This document shows positions 21,801 through 32,056 of a stretch of 64,000 nt of DNA, in pieces; positions within the stretch are counted from its first letter, which is position 1; each line of letters opens with the position of its first letter. The notes under the pieces were generated by a model. It saw only the letters and a program-made list of their open reading frames with translations, was not told where the DNA came from and ran no database searches. The stretch is taken from the NCBI GenBank assembly GCA_037693485.1, contig CM075350.1:123564001-123628000 (forward strand), read 5' to 3'. The position numbers and the translations under genes are program-made. Origin of the DNA: Kitagawia praeruptora (Eukaryota; Streptophyta; Magnoliopsida; Apiales; Apiaceae).

Positions 21801-24218
21801 AGGGGGCGTGTCAAATATTGTGTACTAAATATTGTCTACGATCTACAGTAAGTCTACGTGCTACAGTGGTACTGTGATGTAATAGCTTACGTATATTGTT
21901 AAGAGTTAGGCAGACTATAGTTTATATATAGGACTTCATAGAGCTCTTGTAATTCAACACAGAACATTTATTAAATCCTTCTGTTGTTCATTCCTTAGCA
22001 TAGCTAGGGTCTTATTTCTAACAAGAGCAAATAAGAACAAACAGTACGAGTTGACAATCAAATCACTCTTAACATAAACACTCTGCTAAACTTTCAAGAT
22101 TCTTGTAAATTGTCATATATGTCAAGAACAAGGGCTTACCACTAAATCCTCTCCAGCTTTCTTTGCTTCAATAAGGGGGGAGCATAGCTTATCTGGATTT
22201 CCGTATTGGAACTGCAATATACCACTACATAGTCACGGCTAATATTCACTATATCTGTCAAATAATTAATCAATAAAACATGCAAACTCACCGCTATGGC
22301 CGCAGCATCGGCTAGAAAATACAAAAAATCACCATCAATCTTTAACTGCAAACACAGTGAAACTTACATGCAATTTCAGTTGTGTAAAAGGAAATGTATA
22401 TGCATAAACAAAACTGAAATGACATTTTACCATATCTTAATAACTCAAGAGGTTGTGTTTTCTCAAGTAAGTGGTACATGTTTGTTTTAACTACATTCCA
22501 TTACAAAACTGGGTAAATATATAAGCTGTGTTCACAAGGATGGGAAGTAACGGGGATGAAAATGGAGTGAAATACAAACAACATTTAGGGACATGTATGC
22601 ACAAATAAACGTTCCGTCTTCCACTACTTTACGCAAGTTTGAAGAAAGGTTCGTTTCTTTCTTTTTCAAAATAGATGGCCGTTCCCTTCTTTCACCATAT
22701 TCTTCACTATCTTACCATAAAATATTATCACCCCTTATCACATTCTACACTCTCTATTCTGCAGTATTACCACTCTCCTCTATTTCTCTTCATACTTTGC
22801 ACTCCATCCAAGTGAACACAACCTACAGTGAGAGAATCTGTATGGCAGTTCTCTAGCCACTTTCTTGCTTCCAAATAGGAACTGATTAATGTTCACAAAA
22901 CACAAGACATCATTTTCAGATATTGGAACCACGTTAAAACATCATCAACGTATCAAAGTCTTTCCGTTTAAATAAATTATATGGCAAGGGCTCTAAACAT
23001 CTATATTCAAGCCATGGCTCAGAACAACAAAGTCGACTTACATATTTTGATTTGTTTAGTCCATCAAAAAACCGTAATCCTGAGGATACATGTTTTATAT
23101 AACCATCATACATGTCTACTTCCATTCTATTCTCTAACAGAAGTTTTTTCTCATAAAGCAGCAAGAATAGAGATCCTTGTATATAGAACCCAAATAAAGA
23201 CACAAGCACCAGAAGATAATCAATTTAGTAAATTGCAGCCTGGTGATCATCAGATTTTACAGTGTAGTTCACTATATATATTACAACTTTGCCATAATTT
23301 GTCAGTCCTACATATACTCAACGTCCATCAAATATTAGAAATACCTGAAAATAAGTTACACGTAAAATGATGTACTCACACTTGATAAGGCTATACCAAG
23401 AATAATCATACAAGTTAACCAGTAATTAGAAGATTCATACCTCATCAGCATCAAACAATTTCTTCAAAGAACTTCGATCTGATGCAAGCCTTTGGTCAAC
23501 AAGGGTCGTGATTTCTTGTAGCACAGCTTTACACTCTGATCCTGCAGACTCACCAATCTGCACCAAGAACATTTAGGACTGATGTCTTCCCAATTAACAA
23601 AGTGGATGCAGTAGCAGATTTTAAACACAATAATGAGATAGTTTGCCAACAAACCAGGCTTTAAGGACTATCTATTTGAGGATAATCAACAAAGAACTTT
23701 TACACCCAAAAGGAGAATTAGAAAAGGTACCCAAGGCACCCAATCCCTCTCCAATTAACCAGGGGATAACATTTTTCAGAAATCGCCATCTAGAGCAGGA
23801 TCTCTCTCTCTCTCTTTCTCTCTCTTCCTCTCCCTCTCTCCCTCTCCCTCTCTCCCTCTCCCTCTCTCTCTCTCACACACACATTCCTAGAGGATTCTAA
23901 ATCTAGTTTAACTTAAGGTGTCTGATAAAATTTAATTTAAAGGGAAAAGCCTAACTTCAATTAATAATAGGGATCGCAAACAAGCTCCTGGTAGACAAAA
24001 TGCATTGAACTCCCATTTATGTCCAGAAGTGTATAGCAGATTCACAGTAGTAGAGAAAAGATACACCATAATAGAATTTCAAGAAAGACAGAACCTTCAG
24101 CTGGGAGAATTCTAAAGTCTAGGCGTTATTAAATCTAAAAAATACCTATCTACACACACTTCTTTTTTTATATAATTTGAAGTGGCCACAGGAAAGAAGC
24201 TGTGCAAAGGTCCTACTC

Positions 24219-24258
<40 letters not shown>

Positions 24259-27129
24259 TATTTCTCACATTTGTTATTAGAAATCTAATGAGATTGCTTG
24301 CATCCCTAAAGTCGTTAGAGGAGATTAAGGGCCCGTCAAGGTTTTCTACAGGTGCAACTTTAAGTAATAGCTTATATATAAGCCAAACCACCCCTAGATG
24401 CCTAAGCACTAAATAAAATATACAATGTTTTCTCCACCTGCTGATCAAACTCGGTGAAGTTATAAACAGCAAGAACAACACCAGAACTTGAAAGACTTCC
24501 ACATGTCAGGTGAGGAAACTTTAGACGAAACCACGCGCTAAGAGCTCCAGAGTATGAAGTACCAAATACAAACCAAGGATTCTCAACGCTTGACTTATTA
24601 AGCTTCACATTTAAATTTTCCTGCAAAACAAGGCAAAAAAAGATCTTTCAGGGCAAAAAGAAAAAGTTGTTCATGGCTTCATGCAACATATAATGAAAAG
24701 ATTAAAAGGTTGCACATTGTTAATAATATCTACTTCTCTGTATAATAAAGCACAATGATAACAGTCAAGTTACAGAAAAGAAGGTAAATCATAATTTGTC
24801 CAAATGTCTACCTATGTGCATGCATCTGTCACTAATTTACTATGCTTAAAATGTCTAATACTATTTGCATATCATATATGGTACTAAAATAGTGTTACAT
24901 ACTTGTTTCTTAGTGACTTCAGCATGACTAAAAACGTTTTTAATCTTATTGTTTATAATATATTATTGGCGATTGCTATCTAGTACATACAATGAGATAT
25001 TAAGGGCAAACACCATGGACGCCAAGGCCCTCTAGTATTATATAAGGCATACTTTTCTCAGATATCAAATTCAAAATGTATACAATGAAACATTACACTG
25101 GACTCTAGTATTTATGGGCAGAGATGTTCAACTAAGAGAGTAATTGACTAAACGTGACTCGCTCCTTGTTGACTTATCACTAGTGATATTAATTACTAAT
25201 AAGTATCCTTACAATTGGTCTATAGATTACATTCACAACAGTATCACGGAATATTAATGGCTAGTTGACTACTGAAAATATAAATTGCACGAAACAAAAA
25301 ATAAGAAGTAATCCTAATCTAATATGCTACAAAGTGAAACATACCAAATCCATAATTACTCGCACTGTAATCATTCTATAGAAATCAATGTGATGATTAA
25401 CCAATTTACGATACCTTCTTTATGTGGGTAATGGTCAATTACAGATATCTGCACAGAGGCTTAAACCCTCAACCTCTTATTTTTAAGAGGAAAGGAATTC
25501 TGCCATAATTAAGTTACTAGTTGTAAATTAATAAAAATATCAGTCATTTATTTAACAAATATATTTCTATATAATTTACTTATTTATTTATCTAAGAGAT
25601 CCCTTTATCTAATATGCTAACAAATACTTATCTTTACAAAGGTAATTTATAAAACCGAATACGTACAAATTAATTAAGTTAAAGCAATTATGTCAGTGAA
25701 ACATTCCACTGAAAGAACAACTTGCCTGATAATATTGACGAAAAACGGCCAAGTCAAAAAGTGCCTGGTTTGATGAAAGATATTTCAAATTCTCTGTCGT
25801 AAAATATTTGAATGGGGAACTCTCCCCATAGTAGCGATGCTCAAGGGAAACCACAGCAGCTCCAAATTTCTTCGCCAAAACCTATTTGAAAGTAAAAGAG
25901 TCACACATAGTCAACTAATGACAACAGGACATGACCCAGTAGTTGTGCACATTGGACTAAAGTCTGGGTACAGCTGCGCTAATCAGCAGTATTATAATAA
26001 GAATGTTCATATCACAGAAAGAGTGAATCACACTACTGGGAGTTGGGGTTTTTCTTTTTTTTCTTTTTTTTTGGGGGAGGGGGAGGGGGGGGGGGGGGGG
26101 GGGATAACAGTTGTAACTATATGATTATCTGCAATATTATGAATCATAATGTGCTAACTCTTTAAAAGGATGTTGTGGGACTTACACCGATATAATCATT
26201 TACTATTCCACGGCATGCAGATTCACCACAAATTTGTAAAAAAATGGGTCCATCTGGAATCCGGAAGTTGTCAATATATTCATAATACCGCTGGGCAAAT
26301 TTACGATGATCCTACCGATACAAGAAGACAAATGCGAGAATTATGAACGGCAACTACAAAAAAAGTATTTAAAATTCTACATGAAACATCCGCACTCAAT
26401 ACAGAAAATGTAACAAAAAAATATGAAACATCCGCATTCAATACAGAAAATGTAACAAAAAAAAAAAAAGAACTGATTCCTCATAATCTATAAAACTTCT
26501 ATCTATATCAATCTCCACTAAACAATATTTTATTTCATCTTTAATCTGGTAATTCGAATAGTAATTATCATTCAGCAAGCTATATACCGAATTTACTTAT
26601 TAACCTAAAACCAAAGATAAATTTCAATTTCCATTAAGTAATTTTTGTCTCATCTTTAATCTGTAATTTAAATATTAAATTATCACTCTGCAAGCAATAT
26701 ACTGATTTCACTTAAAAACCTAAAAGTCGAAAACCAAAGAACCAATACACAAATTACTACATACTGTACTGACACGAATAAAACATCTAATAAACTGTAC
26801 ACTTGCTATAAGTTATAACCACAACTTCAGTGATGCAACCACAATTCTAAGCATAAATATATAACATAACTATATAAGCACAATTAGACCTTAGCGGCAT
26901 TAACATAACAACTTTGATTAGTGATTCATCAAGCTATAGGTATATGTATGAGTGTAAACTGTGAATAAATATACTGCAGAATGCATACGTGTACACTAGA
27001 ACCTCTATAAATGAATATTTAATAAATGAATAACCTCTTCATAAATAAAATAATCTTGATAAATGAATGAACAGGAGAGAGAGATACATAGGGAGAGGGA
27101 GGAAGGGAGGGGAGAGAGGAAGAGAGAGA

Positions 27130-27167
<38 letters not shown>

Positions 27168-27355
27168 GGAGATACATAGGGAGAGAAGTGATCGAGAGAC
27201 TGATTGAACCAGAGAGGCGTAGTGGTGAGATAATTGCTACTGCTGATAAGACGGTCAGTCAATCGGGAGGTTGAAATTCCATAACTTAAACTTGCTAAAA
27301 ACGATGAAGCTACTAGAAATAACAAAACTAAACTCATATAAGCTTTCAGCTTCAT
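15817..27355 (-). CDS. Lysosomal Pro-X carboxypeptidase-like protease (peptidase family S28), 12 exons
   Basis: Minus-strand exons are 27355-27176, 26311-26186, 25881-25726, 24620-24438, 23557-23441, 22345-22292, 22211-22140, 19508-19315, 19182-19088, 17673-17599, 16478-16395 and 15932-15817. They join in phase to 483 residues. Residues 1 to about 26 are a signal peptide, so the product enters the secretory pathway (vacuole or cell wall). The catalytic triad is Ser176 in GTSYSG, Asp404 in GSQDPWRH and His430 in CGHGTD, in the usual S28 order. SLEHRYYGESSPF, SAWFRLKFPH and the C-terminal cysteine pattern are intact. The family removes residues after proline at C-termini. The ATG is chosen at 27355; the codon before it is GTG. 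Intron 3 has a GC donor (CAG|GCAAGT). Intron 7 carries a complete LTR element. No disabling change was seen. Confidence 0.95.
16979..17052. repeat. Tandem duplication in S28 intron 10
   Basis: A 26-base unit, TCAAATATACCAACGTGAAG plus TAGTTC, occurs twice head to tail. Confidence 0.85.
17290..17510. repeat. Degenerate CGGTTT/TTTCGG array near the S28 intron 10 boundary
   Basis: About 20 CGGTT units appear in varied spacing (TTTCGG, TTCGGTT, CATCGG), ending at GCTCACCCCTACAAGGG. Such arrays are common in plant introns and intergenic DNA, and the parent element is not recognised. Confidence 0.7.
18033..18116. repeat. Near-tandem duplication in S28 intron 9
   Basis: GCATGCTTGCCCTTAG followed by TAAAAATC-GACATGTC is present twice, about 40 bases apart, differing at two visible sites. 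Confidence 0.75.
20049..22023 (+). mobile_element. Non-autonomous LTR retrotransposon (TRIM/LARD type) in S28 intron 7
   Basis: Two 215-bp LTRs (20049-20263 and 21809-22023) begin TGTCAAATATTG and end TTTCTAACA, differing at three visible sites. The target duplication AGAGC flanks both ends (20044-20048, 22024-22028). A primer-binding site TGGTATCAGAGC (initiator Met tRNA) follows the left LTR at 20264. A purine tract GTGAGGGGG sits before the right LTR. The internal 1.5 kb has no gag, protease or polymerase. It has a GC-rich block of CGCG-type repeats (about 20465-20530) and a lysine-rich frame. It lies antisense to the host gene and depends on proteins from another element. Confidence 0.92.
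20681..20932 (+). pseudogene. Lysine-rich ORF inside the TRIM element, possible captured host fragment
   Basis: Eighty-three codons, beginning with a leader-like segment and then LKRKLEDTEEPQAVVETKKK and several further Lys/Glu blocks. This composition resembles the charged tails of nucleolar proteins and is unlike any gag. The frame ends at a stop overlapping TTTGTAAGT, which looks like a splice donor. More lysine-rich codons follow in the DNA to about 21115. Source gene not recognised. Confidence 0.4.
23811..23882. repeat. (CT)n-rich microsatellite in S28 intron 4
   Basis: CT/CCCT-rich run followed by (CA)n. In intron 4 between exons 5 and 4. Confidence 0.9.
24221..24256. repeat. (TA)n microsatellite in S28 intron 4
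   Basis: An uninterrupted TA run of about 36 bases. Confidence 0.95.
26061..26103. repeat. Poly-G tract in S28 intron 2
   Basis: A long G run interrupted by a few A residues follows a T-rich run on the same strand. Possible assembly or polymerase slippage site. Confidence 0.85.
27074..27175. repeat. GA-rich microsatellite at the start of S28 intron 1
   Basis: A (GA)n and GGGA-rich tract begins immediately after the exon 1 donor. A GATACATAGGGAGAG motif occurs at both sides of the tract. Confidence 0.9.
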
Positions 27356-27658
27356 CACAGCTGAGTAATTAATTATATGTATATATTTGGTTCAGACAAT
27401 CAGCTACAGGAAGTATGTGTTTATATTTGTAAAGTCAGATGGTTGTGACTTGTGTTTCATCCTGTTCTGTCTAGCTTGCTTAGCTTGGTAATAAAGTATG
27501 GGTGGGTGAATGTGGGCTTTATTCATTTCATTTTTAACCCAATGATCCGGTCTTTTGTTGGGTTGGCCCAAGGTTAACACATTAATTAAAATTGGATAAA
27601 GGCCGAAAATATGGTAAAAATGTCAATTTTTTTCATTATATTTAAAAGTTAATAAAAA
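27356..27658 (-). promoter_or_regulatory. Promoter region of the S28 gene
   Basis: About 300 bp lie between the ATG and the first Helitron end. It contains ATATATAC about 20-30 bases upstream of the ATG on the minus strand. No precise start site can be set. Confidence 0.35.
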
Positions 27659-27825
27659 TTAGCTTATAACCCGTGCGATGCACGGATTTTTTTTGATATA
27701 TAATAAATTTTATTTTATGTTACAACTATATTTTTATATAATCATTATTTATAAAATTATATTTTAATTTTAATATTAGTACTTTAATATAAATTTAATT
27801 AATGATATGCATGGTTTAAAACTTA

Positions 27826-30800
27826 TCTATACTATTATATAAAAGCCAAAACATTAAAAGTTTGGTTCAACGGTACCTATTGAATTTACCTAATTATCCT
27901 TACTCAATTAAAGATCTACTAACTAATCAATTTCCTTTTTCAGGTTACACATATTATCTTTTCTATTTTCAAGAACTAAATAATTTCCTTTTTCAAGTAA
28001 AATACAATATCTTTTATATGTTATCTAACTAAAATTTCTCATTTATTAATCAATTTCCTTTTTCAGTTCAAACATATAACCTTTTCTATTTTTCAATAAC
28101 TAAATAATTTCCTTTTTCATTTAAAATAGAATATCTTTTACATTTTATCTAATTAAAATTTCTCCTTTTTAAAAACACTACAAGCAATTTTGTTGTTTAA
28201 TAAAATAACATAATTATATATAATTACTATTAACTAATCAATTACCTTTTTCAGTCAAAACACATTACCTTTTCTCTATTCTATAACTAAAATCTCTCTT
28301 TTTCCAATTATATCATGGACGGTTATCTTTTTCAGCAAAACACGTTACCTTTTTTCTTTCTTCTTACTAAAACCTCCATTTTTCTAATTATATTACAGGC
28401 ATTTCTATTTATTAAAAAATATTTTAATAATAATAATTAATCAATTACCTTTTCAGCTAAAACTAACATAATTATATATAATTATTATTAACTAATGAAT
28501 TACCTTTTTCAGTCAAAACACATTACCTTTTCTCTTTTCTCTAACTAAAATCTCTATTTTTCCAATTATATCATGGACGGTTACCTTTTTTCAGCAAAAC
28601 ACATTACCTTTTTTCTTTCTTTTTACTAAAACCTCCATTTTCTAATTATATTACAAGCGTTTCTATTTAATACAAATAAAAATAATAATATTATAATACT
28701 AATAATTAACCGATTACCTTTTCAGCTAAAATATATCACTTTTTCTATTTTTTCTAATTACATTCCCTTTTTTCTAGAAATATAACGGGTAGCGTTAATT
28801 TCTCATTTTCTAAAAACTATGAACAATTTTATTTCGTAAAATAACATAATTAAATTATAATTACTATAAACTAATCAATTACTTTTTCACATAAATCATG
28901 CACCTTACTTTTCTATTTTCTCTAACTAAAATCTCTTTTTTTCAATTATATCACGGATGGTTATATTTAATAAAATAAACTAATAATATTATAATCTATA
29001 CTATTATATAAAAACCGAAACGGTAAAAGTTTTGGTACCTGTTTTTTGGTACAAGTTTTTCGGTACTTCGTAAATTTACTTATTTATCCTTCAATATAAA
29101 GAAAAATAAATACACCTAAAATAAATAATAACATAATATAATTAATGCTAATTAGTCGATTGCCTTTTTCATATTTACTTTTTGTTGAAGATATTACCTT
29201 TTATAAACACATTAAAATATATACCCACCATCATTTTCAAGAAAAATATAACACCTAAATTAAATAATAACATAATAAAATTAATGGTAATTAGCTGATT
29301 AACATGATAAAATTAATGGTAATTAGTCGATTGTGGTTTTCACACTAACATAATAAAATTAGTAGATTGTTTTTCACATTTACTTTTAGTCGAAGATATT
29401 ACCTTTTACATATACATAAAAACATCAATCAATCATTAATATTTCCTTTCGAATTAAAACACATTACCATTTTAATTTAAACACAAAACTTATAATCATT
29501 ATTATATACCTAAAAATATCAAACCATAATTTTCAAGAAAAGTATAACACCTAAAATAAATAATAACATAATATAATTAATGGTAATTAGTCGATTGTCT
29601 TTTTCACATTAACATAATAAAATTAAAGGTAATTAGTCGATTGCTTTTTTCACATTTAATTTTAGTTGAAGATATTACCTCTTATAAATACCTTACCTTT
29701 TTTCGAATTAAAACATGTTACCTTTTTAATTTAAAACAAACCTTATAATCATTAATATATATCGAAAAATATAACATCATAATTTTCAAGAATATAGCCC
29801 GAAAATATCGCACCATATTTTTCAATTATTAATCAAATATATTAAAAATAATATATGTTGTTTAAAAGAAGGAAACATTAGTATAATACGTAAACATGAG
29901 TATATTAAATTATATCAAATTAAAAAAAATTAAAAATAATGATTATATAAAAATATAATTTTAATATTAAACAAAATTTATAACATATTACAAGAAACCG
30001 GTGCATTGCACGGGTTATAAGGTAGTTATAATATTAAAGTTGAAACATTGAAAATTTTATCAGTTTGGTTTAGGTAAAGTTATCTTAATTAATAAATAAA
30101 AAATAATACAATTAATGTTAAGCAGCCGATTGCCTGTTCTAATTAAAATACATATTTACACTACTATATTAAAGTCGAAAGATTGAAAGTTGTATATTTG
30201 GTTATCCTAATTTTTAAAATAAATAATAAAATCATATAATTAATGGTTATTAACCAACTGCCCTTTTCACATTTACTTTTAGTTGAAAATATTACCTTTC
30301 ATAAACACATAAAAACATTATAATATTTTTCGATCATTAATATGTTATTTCGAATTAAAACAAGTTACCTTTTTAATTTAAAACAAATCTTACAATCATT
30401 AATATATACCCAAAAATATCACACCATAATTTTTAAGAAAAATATACCACCTAAAAAAATAATAACATAATATAATTAATGATAATTAGTCGATTGCCTT
30501 TTTCACATTTACTTTTTGTTGAAGATATTAAATTTTATAAACATCTAAAAAGATCAATTGTATCATATATTTCAATCATTAATATTTCCTTTCTAATTAA
30601 AACACGTTACCTTTTTAATTTACAACAAATCTTACAATATATACTCAAAAATATTACACCATATTTTTCAATATTAATAAATATATTAAAAATCGTATAC
30701 GTTGTTTATAATAAGGAAACATTAATATAATCCGTAAACATGAGTATATTAAATTATATCAAACTAAAATTAAAAAATTATTAAAATTAGTGATTATATA

Positions 30801-30874
30801 AAAACATAATTATGATGTTAAATAAAATTTATAACATAATATAAGAAACCCGTGCATTGCACGGGTTAAGCTAG
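27826..30874 (+). mobile_element. Non-autonomous Helitron (outer copy)
   Basis: The start A|TCTATACTATTATATAAAAG lies at 27826. The end is hairpin ACCCGTGC-ATT-GCACGGGT, then TAAGCTAG|T at 30874, so it sits between A and T as Helitrons do. The body is very AT-rich. It contains many copies of a motif built from GTAATTAGTCGATTG and GAAGATATTACCTTTTA, and no coding frame. Confidence 0.7.
28995..30025 (+). mobile_element. Inner Helitron copy
   Basis: It starts A|TCTATACTATTATATAAAAA at 28995. It ends with hairpin CCGGTGCATTGCACGGG and TTATAAGGTAG|T at 30025 (GTAG rather than CTAG). It lies inside the outer copy, and more degenerate 5'-like ends occur at about 30030 and 30152. Confidence 0.6.
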
Positions 30875-30875
30875 T

Positions 30876-31292
30876 ATTATAAAATTTTAAAGTAAAAATG
30901 TCGTTGATAGAATTTGAACCTTGAAATTTTATTAAATTAATTTAATTATATACTATATTTAATCATTAGATCTAACGATTCTGATTTTTTGCTATAAATC
31001 TAATGGTCATTATTCGTAGTATACGGATTTCTATTATATTATATTTTATTAGTGATTAGAAGATACGATGTGTTATTTTTGGGTATATATTAATTATTAC
31101 TAGATATGATATGATTGGAAGATATGATATGATTGATGTTTTTAGGTGTTCATAAAAGGTAATATCTTCAACTAAAAGTAAACGTGAAAAAAACAATCGA
31201 ATAATTACCATTAATTATATTATGTTATTATTTATTTTAGGTGTTTTAATAGTATAGACATCGTATATATTTTTCTTTATAATAAAGGTTAA
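30876..31292. other. AT-rich spacer with an inverted Helitron segment
   Basis: The stretch at about 31142-31240 is the reverse complement of the Helitron body motif (GGTAATATCTTCAACTAAAA, then CAATCGA-TAATTACCATTAA). There is no gene. Confidence 0.5.
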
Positions 31293-31900
31293 TGTTAGGT
31301 CGAATACACAATATATAATCAAGTACCGTATGAGAGAATAACAAGTACACACGTTTTAGTACTTAAAAACTGTTTGGAATTAATAATTCCTCTCTCAGTG
31401 ATGTAAAATATCACAAAGAGCTGCTTAGGTTACAATAAATGATATTCGTTCACGATGATTACCCTTCTAGGGTTAACCTAACTGTATTTATAAGATATAC
31501 AGCTACGTACAATCGTTAATTGATTCTCCTATAATTAAGCTATACAATTGATATCAATTACGATTGCTACACGTCTTCTAAGTCAACTCAATCTCTTGAC
31601 AGCTATCCAATCTTCAAAGATATTGCTTCCATGTTTATCTTGAATTAATCTTCAATCTCTGTTGACCTGTAGACGCTTCCACTAGACAGACTTTAACAAA
31701 CTCTGTTGCGCTCCCAGCCAACAGTGTTTGCGATTCCTTCTGTCAGCCAGCAGTGTTTGCGCTTCCTTCTGTCAGCGTTTGCGCTTCCAGCTGTCAGCGT
31801 ATACTCAAACTCTGCTACGACTGCTTTCATTAACAATTTAAACTCTTTTTCCCTGTAACACTTAAACACTGACATTAAATCACATCAATTATTTCTAACA
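31293..31900 (-). repeat. 3' LTR of element A
   Basis: 608 bp bounded by TGTTAGG and TTTCTAACA. Its inner side abuts TCTCCCCC (31902-31909), which is the polypurine tract GGGGGAGA on the minus strand. It contains a short array of TTGCGCTTCC-TCTGTCAG units at about 31730-31800. Confidence 0.85.
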
Positions 31901-32056
31901 ATCTCCCCCAACTTGTTCATTAGTAAAAATGTACAAGTTCACAGTAATTGATGATGTCAAAACAAACAAATAAAATCACAGTGTTTAACATTTAATCAGA
32001 GTTTAATCTTGACTTAACAAAATCTACAGAAAATTCAAATTACTTACAAATTCTGT

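Larger units (their letters stand above)
27659..31258 (-). mobile_element. Minus-oriented Helitron-like element enclosing other copies
   Basis: On the minus strand the right end begins TCTATACTATTAAAACACC (31258 leftward). The left end finishes with the hairpin CCGTGCATCGCACGG, then GTTATAAGCTAA before T (27659). A TC start, a short GC-rich hairpin and a CTRR end are the Helitron signature. The base before the start is G rather than the usual A, so the pairing of these two ends is provisional. No Rep/helicase frame is present, so the element is non-autonomous. Confidence 0.5.

Noticed and set aside
22593..23370. Plus-strand frames in S28 intron 5
   Set aside because: Composition is intronic, they run antisense to the gene, and the proteins resemble nothing recognisable.
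28000..30800. Regularly recurring motifs considered as a CRISPR-like or satellite array
   Set aside because: Unit spacing and sequence vary, the DNA is nuclear plant DNA, and Helitron termini account for the repeats.
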